Assembly: GCF_938017705.1 (NCBI RefSeq)
Contig: NZ_CALIIS010000172.1
Coordinates: forward strand, 1 to 16,625
Source: an uncultured Campylobacter sp.
GTDB lineage: Bacteria > Campylobacterota > Campylobacteria > Campylobacterales > Campylobacteraceae
Reading direction: 5' to 3'
Length of the DNA stretch: 16,625 nucleotides
The stretch's first letter is position 1, and the number at the start of each line of letters is the position of its first letter. Made by a program: the position numbers and the translations under genes. The notes below the pieces were generated by a model. It was not told the origin of the DNA. It worked only from the letters and a program-made list of their open reading frames with translations, and did no database searches. Below, piece after piece: positions 6,894 through 14,237 of this stretch.

Positions 6894-7334
6894 ATGAGGC
6901 TTTGGACGATAAACTTTAAATATCTCGACGCAAAGGGGCTAATCACACTTTGGCGCGAGGCGCTGCTAGCTAAAAACGTGCTGGCTGGGCTTACTAAAGG
7001 CTACAAAAATCACCCGCAGCTTGACCGCTTTTACGCGCATGAAAACGCGCTAGAGGCGATAAATGCGTATTTGGCGGGGGTTTACACGCAGGCCTGCGCT
7101 CGCGGGTATAAATTTGACGTAGCGAAGGTGGGCGAATTTGACGAGCGAAATTTAGCCAAAATAGCCGTCTCTCGCGGGCAGATCGAGTATGAATTCGCCT
7201 TTTTACAAGAGAAGCTAAAATCGCGCGATATCAAGGCTTACGAGCGAAATTTAGGTGTAAAAAATATAGAAATCGCAGGCGTTTTTGAGGAGGTTGCAGG
7301 CGGGATTGAGCCGTGGGAGAAGGTTAAAATTTAG
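6894..7334 (+). CDS. Pyrimidine dimer DNA glycosylase / endonuclease V family protein
   Basis: This 146-residue protein matches the bacterial branch of the T4 endonuclease V family, which excises UV-induced pyrimidine dimers. The N-terminus reads MRLWTINFKYLDAKGLITLW then REALLA. E22 in the WRE motif lines up with the catalytic Glu23 of T4 endonuclease V (YRE motif there). GYKNHPQLDRF and AINAYLAGVYTQA are typical of the branch. The T4 enzyme uses the free amino group of Thr2 as nucleophile. Here the second residue is Arg, so the initiator Met is probably kept, and the nucleophile must be the Met amine or another residue. The ATG follows GAAAGGCG. The 3' end overlaps a truncated phosphatase frame on the opposite strand by 84 bases. 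It appears complete and is probably expressed alone. Confidence 0.8.
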   Translation: MRLWTINFKYLDAKGLITLWREALLAKNVLAGLTKGYKNHPQLDRFYAHENALEAINAYLAGVYTQACARGYKFDVAKVGEFDERNLAKIAVSRGQIEYEFAFLQEKLKSRDIKAYERNLGVKNIEIAGVFEEVAGGIEPWEKVKI

Positions 7335-7541
7335 CGCCGTCTCGCGCGGCAGCGGCGAGGAATATACTCGGCTTATACGGGCGAGCTTTTCGTATGCGGC
7401 GCTACTTTTAAATTTGTCGGTTTGCCACAAAGCTAAGCTTTTCGTAGTGTCATACAGGATCGCGCGCCGTGCCGCTTCTGCGGCGTCGCATACGCCGCGA
7501 TTGATCAGCGGCGTAACATGGCGGATCAGCGCTAGCGTCAT
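7251..7541 (-). pseudogene. Truncated histidine phosphatase (phosphoglycerate-mutase-like), N-terminal half
   Basis: The minus strand encodes 96 residues beginning MTLALIRHVTPLINRGVC, the catalytic RH(x)TP-type motif of histidine phosphatases. VYSSPLPRETA follows near residue 59, the second conserved arginine region of the fold. Family members are usually about 170-220 residues long and carry a second essential histidine in the C-terminal half. Here the sequence runs into the 3' end of the opposite-strand glycosylase gene and stops at 7251, so that half is missing. The last 28 or so residues are simply the antisense of that gene. A strong AGGAGG (minus strand, 7554-7549) seven bases from the ATG shows this was a genuine gene start. 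It is most likely a remnant left by a deletion or rearrangement near 7335, not an active enzyme. Confidence 0.65.
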
Positions 7542-7709
7542 GGTCTTACCTCCTAAAATACGAGCCCGCTAAGAGCTTGCGCCGTTATGTTTCCGCTCCT
7601 ACAGGATACTTGATATTTAGATTTGCGCTATTTATGCGAAATCCGCTAGAGTTCTTGCTCCGTAGCCACGGCGAGCGCGAGAGTCTGCTTCAATGCATAG
7701 ATTTGCGGG
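7542..7709. other. Short spacer between phosphatase remnant and Sel1 gene
   Basis: These 168 bases hold no identifiable gene. A minus-strand frame without stops just after the Sel1 gene stop reads SPQIYALKQTLALAVATEQE before a stop at 7646-7648. It looks protein-like but has no recognisable family and no ribosome binding site, so I do not call it. Confidence 0.4.
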
Positions 7710-8342
7710 CTATTTAAGCCTCTCGTAGCTTTCGCATGAGCTTTTCCATATCTGCTCATGCTCCGCTACTGAGCTCATAAATCTATCCTTGCTGCCCAGC
7801 TCGCAGGCCTTTTTGTAGTACTGCGCGGCTTTTGCATTATCTGCGCCCTCGTAAAGACGCGCTAAATTTAAGCACGCAGCCCAGCTATCCGTGATATCCA
7901 TATCGCAACCGCGCACATAGTAACCTACGCCCTTTATAACGTCTTTGCGCACGCCTCTGCCTCCCATATACGCAGAGCCCGCGTTACTGCAGCCTATCGC
8001 GTGCCCGTCATCGCAGGCTTTGTCAAACAGCTCCGCCGCCTTCGCCTCATCGCGCGGCATCCCCTCCCCGCTTTGATACAAAATGCCTAAATTTACGCAC
8101 GACTCCACATCGCCGCCTTTGCAAGCTTTGACGTATAACGGCGCAGCCTTTAGCAGATCTTGCGGCACGCCCCAGCCATAATTGTAAATTTGCGCCAACG
8201 CCCCGCACGACTTTATATCGCCCTTATCGCAGGATTTTGTAGCCCAGCTTATATCGTCTGCGGTGATTTCAAAATTTTCGGCAAGCGCGAAATTTGCGGA
8301 AAGCGCCGCAGCGAGCGCTAGAATTAAAATTTTATTTTTCAT
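7710..8342 (-). CDS. Secreted cysteine-rich Sel1-repeat (Hcp-like) protein
   Basis: This 210-residue protein has a signal peptide (MKNKILILALAAALSANFA) with likely cleavage after A21. The mature part consists of Sel1-like helical repeats of about 36 residues, for example ESCVNLGILYQSGEGMPRDE. Each repeat carries a cysteine pair eight to eleven residues apart: C38/C46, C74/C82, C110/C118, C146/C157, with C180/C203 at the end. This is the pattern of the Helicobacter cysteine-rich proteins (Hcp), where each pair forms a disulfide bridging the two helices of a repeat. It should fold in the periplasm or outside the cell and act as a binding scaffold. Some Hcp proteins bind penicillin or peptidoglycan-like compounds weakly, so a wall-related role is possible. 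The ATG follows AAAGGA. The gene begins 36 bases after the zinc-finger gene and is probably co-transcribed with it. Confidence 0.87.
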   Translation of the reverse strand: MKNKILILALAAALSANFALAENFEITADDISWATKSCDKGDIKSCGALAQIYNYGWGVPQDLLKAAPLYVKACKGGDVESCVNLGILYQSGEGMPRDEAKAAELFDKACDDGHAIGCSNAGSAYMGGRGVRKDVIKGVGYYVRGCDMDITDSWAACLNLARLYEGADNAKAAQYYKKACELGSKDRFMSSVAEHEQIWKSSCESYERLK

Positions 8343-8378
8343 TTTCGTCCTTTGTGGTTTTTAAGATTGCTCGCCAAG

Positions 8379-11012
8379 CTAGGGCGTGGATTTATCATCT
8401 GGGCGTAGATTTATCGTCGCCTGCTCTTTGCTTTTTAGCGCCTCGTAAATTTCATCGACGCTGCTTAAATTTTGATCCAAAACCTCCCTCGCCTTTTTTA
8501 GCGTGCGTGCGCCGAAAATCCCGTCCTGCTTGGCTCCGATGCTTTTTTGGATATATAAAATTTTATCCTTTTGCATCGCAGCGGAATCCTTAGTCGCCCT
8601 GGAAGCGGAATTTGAAGCAGAGCTTTCTGAGCCGTTAGAGCTTGCACTCGTAGAATTTTCGTCTACAGAATTTACGCCATCACTCGCGGAAGCGGAATTT
8701 TCGTCCTCAAAAAATGCAGGCATCCACCCTCGCAGCAGCCCTGCTGCGCCGGTTTTCGGCACGTAGCCCGTATTTGCCGCGCCTCCGTAGATTGCGCTAG
8801 CCAAAATGGCGCAGAGCAGAGCTTTGCAAAAGCGAGCAAACGCCGCGCCGCCCCTGCCGTAGCGATACTCTCGCGGAATTTTACGAGCTTTTACGGCGCA
8901 CCGCACTGCGCTTGCCAGCCATAGCGCCACACCGCCTAACATCCCCGCAGCAGCGATTACCACGCCGCACGCAAGTGCCAAAAAATAATGCTCCGCAAAG
9001 ATCATCTCGAAGCAGCCCTCGCACGCCAGCGCAGCCGCCGCGATGAGCGTGCCTCCGCCTATGCACCACGTCGTGCGGTCATAGCGTGGGCTTAGCACGC
9101 CAAATGCCCTAGCCATCGCGCTGCCCAAATCGCGAGCACATTGCTGCGAAATAAAGCCCTCGCAAACGCGCATAATCGCCGCGGCAAAACTCTGCGCGCA
9201 ATCCTCGCGCAAAGAACGCGGGAAAAAGAATTTCTTTAATCGCGCAAAGGGCGAAATTTTAGAATTTGACGCGGCAAGGCTTTGCGTATTCGCGCGATTT
9301 TTAAATTTTGCAGCGGCAAGATTTTCGGAATTTGCGGAATTTATTGCGGCGGAGTCTATGGAATTTGTGGAATTTTGAGCATTTAAAATACTTAAATCTC
9401 GGTAATCTCCCTCACTGTGTAATTCGCAAAGATCCTCCGCGGCGCGATCAGAAGTGTCGCTTAAGTCCTCTTGCGAGCCTGCAAAATTAGGTCCATTCTG
9501 CGCGAGAGCTTCGCTGCTTTGCTGCCTAGCATCAAAATCGCTGGCAGAATTCTCTCCCGAAAGATCCGCCCCGGCAAATTTTATGCCACCGCTCACTCCT
9601 CCTGCGAACCTGCCTTGCTCTCCGCGCAACCCCAAGCGATTATCTTCCGCGCCCATAGAATTTGCTGAAGCGCTCGCGAATTTCATGCCCGCAAATTTTA
9701 CGCTCGCGCCGCCCTCGAGATTTTCTTTGCGAGAAGCGTCTTTTGCAAGGCTCAAAGCGTCGCGATCAGCCGCGCTGCGGGCAAAATTTGCAAAGTTAAA
9801 ATGCCCGTCCGCGCCGCGCAACTGCTCGAGATTTAGCGTCTCGCCGCGCAGCTTAGCACTAGCTAGGCGCATCGCCGCATCCAGCGCGGGCTTTGCGCGA
9901 AATAGCGCAAAAAGGCTTTGCGCATCGTCCCGCCCTAGCCTAGCGGATGCGCTGCGCACCGCCGCAAGCTCCGGCGCAAAAACTTCGTCCAAAAAATTAG
10001 GTCTTACGAATGTCACGCCGCCGAAGCACGCCGCATCGTAAGCCTTGCCGCAGACGGTAAAACTCAAGCGCAAAAACTCCTCCTCCGCGCTAAATACTGC
10101 TTCGCAGCCGCCCTGCACCGCTCGTAGCGAGCTTAGACGTAACAAAAGTCTGCGCGCTGCAAAACCTACGCCCTTGCTGCATAAAAACTCCAGCAGCTCA
10201 CGCCCGAAAACCTGCGAACTAGCACCTATGCTGAGGCTCGGACGGGCATAAACGGATACTTTGCCGGTGCGAGTGAAATACCCACGCCCATCGCAGTGCT
10301 CGCAGCGAAAATCGCCCGCACCGCCGCACTTTTCGCAACGCAATCTACCCGCACCGCCACAAGCAGGGCAAATGCACGAGCCGTTACCGCCGCAGTTAGC
10401 GCAGGGAATGAAGCGATAGCCCATAGAATTTGACGCAGGGCCTGCAGAGTCGCCTCCAGAAAGACCGCGCGCATGAGTATCCGTAGAGCTTAATGCCGCA
10501 CGGCTATAGCCGCCGGTGCCCTTGCAATCGGGGCAGATCAAGCGTCCGCGCCCGCCGCAGTTAGCGCACGGCGCCTTGCCTGTGCCTTCGCAGGCTTTGC
10601 AGCGTCTCCTACCAGATCCGCTGCAATGCTCGCAACGCAGCTGAACGCTAAAGGGCCTAAAATCGTAGAATTTTATGATTTGATCCGCATTCGTAGCGGC
10701 TTTTTGGGGGTCTGCACGCAGGCGTAGCATAAAGGTCTCGCTTAGCTCCGCATCAGTGCTTGCCGCGCGTAGGCACTCGCGCGCATGAGCCTCAAACTGC
10801 GCGACGTCAGCGAAATGCAGCTGAGCGCGCTCGCCGCCGCTTATCTGCGAGACGCTAAACTTGCCGGCGAAGTCGTAACGCACGCCAAGTCGCACGCTAA
10901 ATCCGTAAAACTCACGATCAAGCTCGCGCAGATCGGCGCCACCGCTACGCGCTAAAGCTTTGAGTCTAGCAACAAACGCCTCTGCAAGCTCCTCTTTATC
11001 CAGCTTGTCCAT
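8379..11012 (-). CDS. Large membrane protein with doubled DnaJ-type zinc fingers and a peptidoglycan-binding-like end
   Basis: I do not know a named family for this 877-residue protein. Residues 1-125 are a soluble domain without recognised motifs. Eight CxxCxGxG-type motifs follow as two groups of four, at about 127-167 and 204-244, joined by a Gly/Ser-rich linker. Four such motifs form the two-zinc cysteine-rich domain of DnaJ, but no J-domain (HPD) is present. A soluble region runs to about 400, then an Ala/Ser/Asn-rich low-complexity stretch to about 600. Membrane segments lie near 649-671, 677-703 and 728-750. The segment between the second and third is strongly basic, so the zinc fingers should be cytoplasmic and the C-terminus periplasmic. 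After a second Ser/Asn-rich linker, residues 816-845 read ILYIQKSIGAKQDGIFGART, the core of a PG_binding_1-like repeat. The ATG follows AAGGAG. The Sel1 gene follows on the same strand. Confidence 0.8.
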   Translation of the reverse strand: MDKLDKEELAEAFVARLKALARSGGADLRELDREFYGFSVRLGVRYDFAGKFSVSQISGGERAQLHFADVAQFEAHARECLRAASTDAELSETFMLRLRADPQKAATNADQIIKFYDFRPFSVQLRCEHCSGSGRRRCKACEGTGKAPCANCGGRGRLICPDCKGTGGYSRAALSSTDTHARGLSGGDSAGPASNSMGYRFIPCANCGGNGSCICPACGGAGRLRCEKCGGAGDFRCEHCDGRGYFTRTGKVSVYARPSLSIGASSQVFGRELLEFLCSKGVGFAARRLLLRLSSLRAVQGGCEAVFSAEEEFLRLSFTVCGKAYDAACFGGVTFVRPNFLDEVFAPELAAVRSASARLGRDDAQSLFALFRAKPALDAAMRLASAKLRGETLNLEQLRGADGHFNFANFARSAADRDALSLAKDASRKENLEGGASVKFAGMKFASASANSMGAEDNRLGLRGEQGRFAGGVSGGIKFAGADLSGENSASDFDARQQSSEALAQNGPNFAGSQEDLSDTSDRAAEDLCELHSEGDYRDLSILNAQNSTNSIDSAAINSANSENLAAAKFKNRANTQSLAASNSKISPFARLKKFFFPRSLREDCAQSFAAAIMRVCEGFISQQCARDLGSAMARAFGVLSPRYDRTTWCIGGGTLIAAAALACEGCFEMIFAEHYFLALACGVVIAAAGMLGGVALWLASAVRCAVKARKIPREYRYGRGGAAFARFCKALLCAILASAIYGGAANTGYVPKTGAAGLLRGWMPAFFEDENSASASDGVNSVDENSTSASSNGSESSASNSASRATKDSAAMQKDKILYIQKSIGAKQDGIFGARTLKKAREVLDQNLSSVDEIYEALKSKEQATINLRPDDKSTP

Positions 11013-11106
11013 GATCGCTCCTTTCTTGCGGGCGCGTCACAAAGCCGCGCCGCATAAATTTTAAAATTCCTTTATTAAGATCCCGCAAATTTTAGCATTT
11101 CATATA

Positions 11107-11112
11107 ATTATA
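11107..11112 (-). promoter_or_regulatory. Predicted -10 box for the zinc-finger gene
   Basis: TATAAT on the minus strand, inside the symmetric TATAATTATA at 11103-11112. It would give a leader of about 90 bases before the start codon. A perfect palindrome lies where the -35 box should be. Confidence 0.45.
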
Positions 11113-11121
11113 CCGCGAAAG

Positions 11122-11137
11122 GGAATTTTAAAATTCC
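11122..11137. repeat. Perfect palindrome at the -35 position, possible operator
   Basis: GGAATTTTAAAATTCC is a perfect 16-base palindrome starting ten bases upstream of the predicted -10 box, covering the -35 region. A second copy lacking the outer GG (AATTTTAAAATTCC, 11057-11070) lies 67 bases closer to the gene. The pair could be an operator, but such words are common in this DNA. Confidence 0.4.
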
Positions 11138-11421
11138 AAAATCTCACGCAGGATGGAATTTAGCGCCATTGCGCGCCGTAAAATCTCGCTGCAAATCAAA
11201 ACTCTAAAATAGAGCTCGACGCAAAATCTCGCACTGCGGCGCGGCGACGTGCGTAACTAACCGCAACAAATACGGCGCGAACGGATCGCAAAACGGAGCC
11301 GCCAAGCATGCGGCGCCCGAGCGGTAGCAGCGGGCATGCAAGCTTTAATTCCGCAGCAGCACATAATTTGGCTCGCGACGATGTACGACACAGCGTAACG
11401 CGAAGCAAATTTCACGCCTGC

Positions 11422-12068
11422 ATAAATTTTAAATTTCACGGCTAGCTCGTACGTACACACAGCATGAAATTTAAAATTTCACGACAGCTATGGCGCGGCG
11501 TGCAGCGGCCTAAAATTCTGCGATAAGCGGCGCGCAAATTTCAATCCCGCGCGACAATCAGGCGACGGGTGCATAAAGTGCAATTTAATTTACAAGCGTG
11601 CAGCGGCATATAGTCGTCGCACAAATTTAGTCGCAGTGGGCAGCTTCGGCATAGAATTTCATACCGCGACGCATCGACTCGTAGAATTTAGCTCTACTGC
11701 CGCACGGTTTATATCTGCCGTGCATTTTCAAACAGAACAGATAAAGAATCCGCACCCACTGCAGGCGCTGCACGGCGGTGTGTAAAATTTAATCTAGGCT
11801 CTGCAAACCTCTACCAACATGACTGATCGTACGAGCGTAAAATTTAGCTTGCGATGCCGCGTAATTCAACTCGCGGCGGTGCATGTCGCGGCGCAAGCGC
11901 GAATTTTAGATCATGCGGCGATCTGCTGCGCGACTGACGGATTAATTTCACGGTGCGCTCGACATGAAATTTAGAATCTCGTAGCGACACATGACACTGT
12001 GCGCGGCCGCGTGAAATTTTAAATTTCACGACGAGCCCACGCGTTATGAAATTTTAAATCTCGCCGCG
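11422..12068. repeat. Cluster of degenerate TGAAATTTWAAATTTCA inverted repeats
   Basis: The clearest copies are at 11422-11442 (ATAAATTTTAAATTTCACGG), 11464-11485 (core TGAAATTTAAAATTTCA), 11964-11986 (ATGAAATTTAGAATCTCG), 12010-12030 (GTGAAATTTTAAATTTCAC, nine- to ten-base arms around one base) and 12046-12068 (ATGAAATTTTAAATCTCGCC). Neighbouring copies are about 36-46 bases apart. Most are followed by ACGACG- or GCCGCG-like sequence, so the repeated unit is longer than the palindrome. Weaker half-copies lie between. Confidence 0.6.
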
Positions 12069-12454
12069 ATGAGCTCGCAAGCTCGCGGCCGGCTAGGTTT
12101 AAGATCTCGCGCTTGGTTTTTGCGCGGAATTTCGCGAGCAAAATCTCAAATGCCAAACCTGCATGGGTTTCGCGCCGAATTCTGTGTAGAATTTTACGCA
12201 GAATTTAATAAAATTTCGCGGGACGAGCTCGTCGCGCTAAAATCCGACCAATCCGACTAACCAAAATTCGACTGGCTAAAACCCGGTACGATAAAGCTCA
12301 AGCGTAGTAAAACCATGACGCACTAAAACTGGGGCGCGATAAACTCGTCGCAACCTGCAAGCAAAATTTATCGTCGCCGAAGCCCGCAGCTAAATTTTAC
12401 CGCCCAAGCGCGGAATTTTCGGTTTTGGTTTTGAGCGCCGAATAAAATTTCAAA

Positions 12455-14101
12455 TCACGCCAGCCCGCTTATAACGCCTTCGTCCGTGATCCTCATATTT
12501 AGCGCGTTAGGAACCTTCGGCAGCCCCGGCATCAGCATTATCTTGCCGCAGACGGCGACGATGAAGCCCGCTCCCGTGCGAATTTGAAGGTCCTTGACGC
12601 TGAGTTTAAAGCCGCGTGCGCGCCCGAGTGCCTTGGCGTCGTCGCTGAAGCTATACTGCGTCTTGGCGATGCAGACGTTTAGCCGCTCAAGGCCCAAAGC
12701 CTTGATGTGCTGTAGCGCCTTTTGCGCCTCGGGCTCGAAAACGACCTCGCTCGCGCCGTAAATTTTAGTAGCGATCTTTTCGATCTTGCTCGCCGTATCG
12801 TCGCTAAGCTCGTAGGCGAATTTCAGCTCCTTAGCGCGCTCGCACTCATCTACTACGAGATGGGCTAGCTCAAGCGCGCCCTCGCCTCCTTTGGCGAAAT
12901 TTTCGCAAATCGCCATCTGCACGCCGCGCTGCTTGCAGTAATCGCGCACGAAAGTGATCTCGCCGTCGCTATCGAAGCTAAAGCGATTAAGCGCCACGAC
13001 CGGATTTAGCCCGAAGTTTTGTAAAATTTCAATATGCCCGCCTAAATTTACGATGCCTCTTTGAAGCGCGGCAAGATCAGAGCTCGCGATACTTTCTTTA
13101 TCCGCGCCGCCGTTGTATTTAAGCGAGCGGATCGTGCTAACCAGCACCGCGGCGTCCGGAGCGATGCCCGCGCGGCGGCACTTGATGTCGATAAATTTTT
13201 CAGCTCCGAGCTCGCTTCCAAAGCCCGCCTCCGTCACGGCGTAATCGGCAAGACTTAGAGCTAACTTGCTCGCCATTATGGAGTTGCAGCCGTGCGCGAT
13301 ATTTGCGAAGGGTCCTCCGTGCACAAGCGCGGGCGTGTGCTCAAGGCTCTGGATGAGATTTGGCTTCATCGCGTCTTTTAGCAGGATCGCCACGGCATCC
13401 GCGCAGCCCAGATCGCGCACATATATCGGCTCTCCCTGCGTATCGTAGGCGACCATGATGTTTGCGATGTTTTCCTTAAGCTCGGCAAGATCGTTCGAGA
13501 GGCACAGCACCGCCATTATCTCGCTAGCCGCGGTGATATTAAAGCCGTCCTCACGCTCTACTCCGTCGGTGCGTCCGCCCTGACCTATGGTGATGTGGCG
13601 CAGCGCGCGGTCGTTCATATCCATGCAGCGCTTCCATAGAATTTTATCTATCTTTAGCGGGTTTTCTTGATACAGCGAGTTGTCGATGACCGCCGAAATG
13701 AGATTGTTTGCGGAGGTGATCGCGTGAAAATCGCCGTTAAAGTGCAAATTTAGATCGTCCATCGGCACCAGCTGCGAATATCCGCCGCCCGCGGCGCCGC
13801 CTTTGATACCAAAAACCGGCCCCAGCGACGGCTCGCGCAGCGCAAGGCAGACGCTTTTGCCTAGACGCTTTAGCGCGTCGGCTAGACCGATAGAGGTCGT
13901 CGTCTTGCCCTCGCCAAACGGCGTCGGATTGGTCGCCGTGACCAAAATAAGCTTCGAAGCGCGCGAGCGCGGCTTGATGTTTAGCTTGGCTTTGTAGTGG
14001 CCGTACAGCTCGATCTCATCCTCGCCAAGCCCCAAATTTTTCGCAACGTTTGAAATTTTATCCGGCTTCGCCGCATTTGCTATTTCGATATCGCTCAACA
14101 T
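12455..14101 (-). CDS. fhs: Formate-tetrahydrofolate ligase
   Basis: This 548-residue cytoplasmic enzyme joins formate to tetrahydrofolate using ATP, giving 10-formyl-tetrahydrofolate for purine and formyl-methionine synthesis. The length matches the family (about 555). The N-terminus DIEIANAAKPDKISNVAKNL is typical. The ATP-binding loop TPFGEGKTTT lies at 60-69, followed by LREPSLGPVFGIKGGAAGGG near 88-107 and the conserved GQGGRTDG and HGGPFANIAHGCNS stretches further on. The sequence ends GLPKVPNALNMRI plus a short tail, as in homologues. The ATG follows AAGGAG on the minus strand. A TAAAAT box (minus strand, 14127-14122) just upstream could be a weak promoter. The gene follows xth on the same strand, 136 bases away, so read-through from xth is possible. 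Identity is secure. Confidence 0.96.
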   Translation of the reverse strand: MLSDIEIANAAKPDKISNVAKNLGLGEDEIELYGHYKAKLNIKPRSRASKLILVTATNPTPFGEGKTTTSIGLADALKRLGKSVCLALREPSLGPVFGIKGGAAGGGYSQLVPMDDLNLHFNGDFHAITSANNLISAVIDNSLYQENPLKIDKILWKRCMDMNDRALRHITIGQGGRTDGVEREDGFNITAASEIMAVLCLSNDLAELKENIANIMVAYDTQGEPIYVRDLGCADAVAILLKDAMKPNLIQSLEHTPALVHGGPFANIAHGCNSIMASKLALSLADYAVTEAGFGSELGAEKFIDIKCRRAGIAPDAAVLVSTIRSLKYNGGADKESIASSDLAALQRGIVNLGGHIEILQNFGLNPVVALNRFSFDSDGEITFVRDYCKQRGVQMAICENFAKGGEGALELAHLVVDECERAKELKFAYELSDDTASKIEKIATKIYGASEVVFEPEAQKALQHIKALGLERLNVCIAKTQYSFSDDAKALGRARGFKLSVKDLQIRTGAGFIVAVCGKIMLMPGLPKVPNALNMRITDEGVISGLA

Positions 14102-14237
14102 TTTCTCTCCTTAAATTTAAAATTTTATCGCGCAGCGTTTACGCACCGCCTCTTTAAATCCGCGCATTAGCCGCCGCTACGCGCACCTTATCCGCAAGCC
14201 GCGCAAATCAAAGCTCGCGCCGCGAAATTTACCCCGG

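Larger units (their letters stand above)
11013..12454. other. About 1.4 kb without a gene, full of degenerate AAATTT palindromes
   Basis: Frames here are short, lack ribosome binding sites and do not resemble proteins. The left end holds the promoter region of the zinc-finger gene. From about 11400 to 12070 there are many degenerate copies of a (A/G)TGAAATTTWAAATYTCRCG-like unit. The right part holds a 12-base palindrome GACGAGCTCGTC (12222-12233) inside a longer imperfect inverted repeat, and an AATCCGACC AATCCGACT tandem at 12240. I see no tRNA, rRNA or known riboswitch. It could be decayed coding DNA, a repeat island, or a structured RNA region. Confidence 0.6.

Noticed and set aside
7646..7705. 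Protein-like minus-strand stretch SPQIYALKQTLALAVATEQE after the Sel1 gene
   Set aside because: It has a stop at 7646-7648, no ribosome binding site and no recognised family. It could be a gene remnant but the evidence is too thin.
9454..10041. 195-codon plus-strand open frame inside the zinc-finger gene
   Set aside because: It is antisense to the low-complexity Ala/Ser-rich part of the large protein. Its own sequence is a repetitive Ala/Ser/Arg/Pro run and it has no ribosome binding site.
11844..12029. 61-codon minus-strand open frame in the gene desert
   Set aside because: It is made up of translated palindrome copies, with no ribosome binding site or recognisable domain.
11013..12454. 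CRISPR array
   Set aside because: The repeats are degenerate, palindromic and irregularly spaced, without conserved 28-37 base repeats, unique spacers or cas genes.
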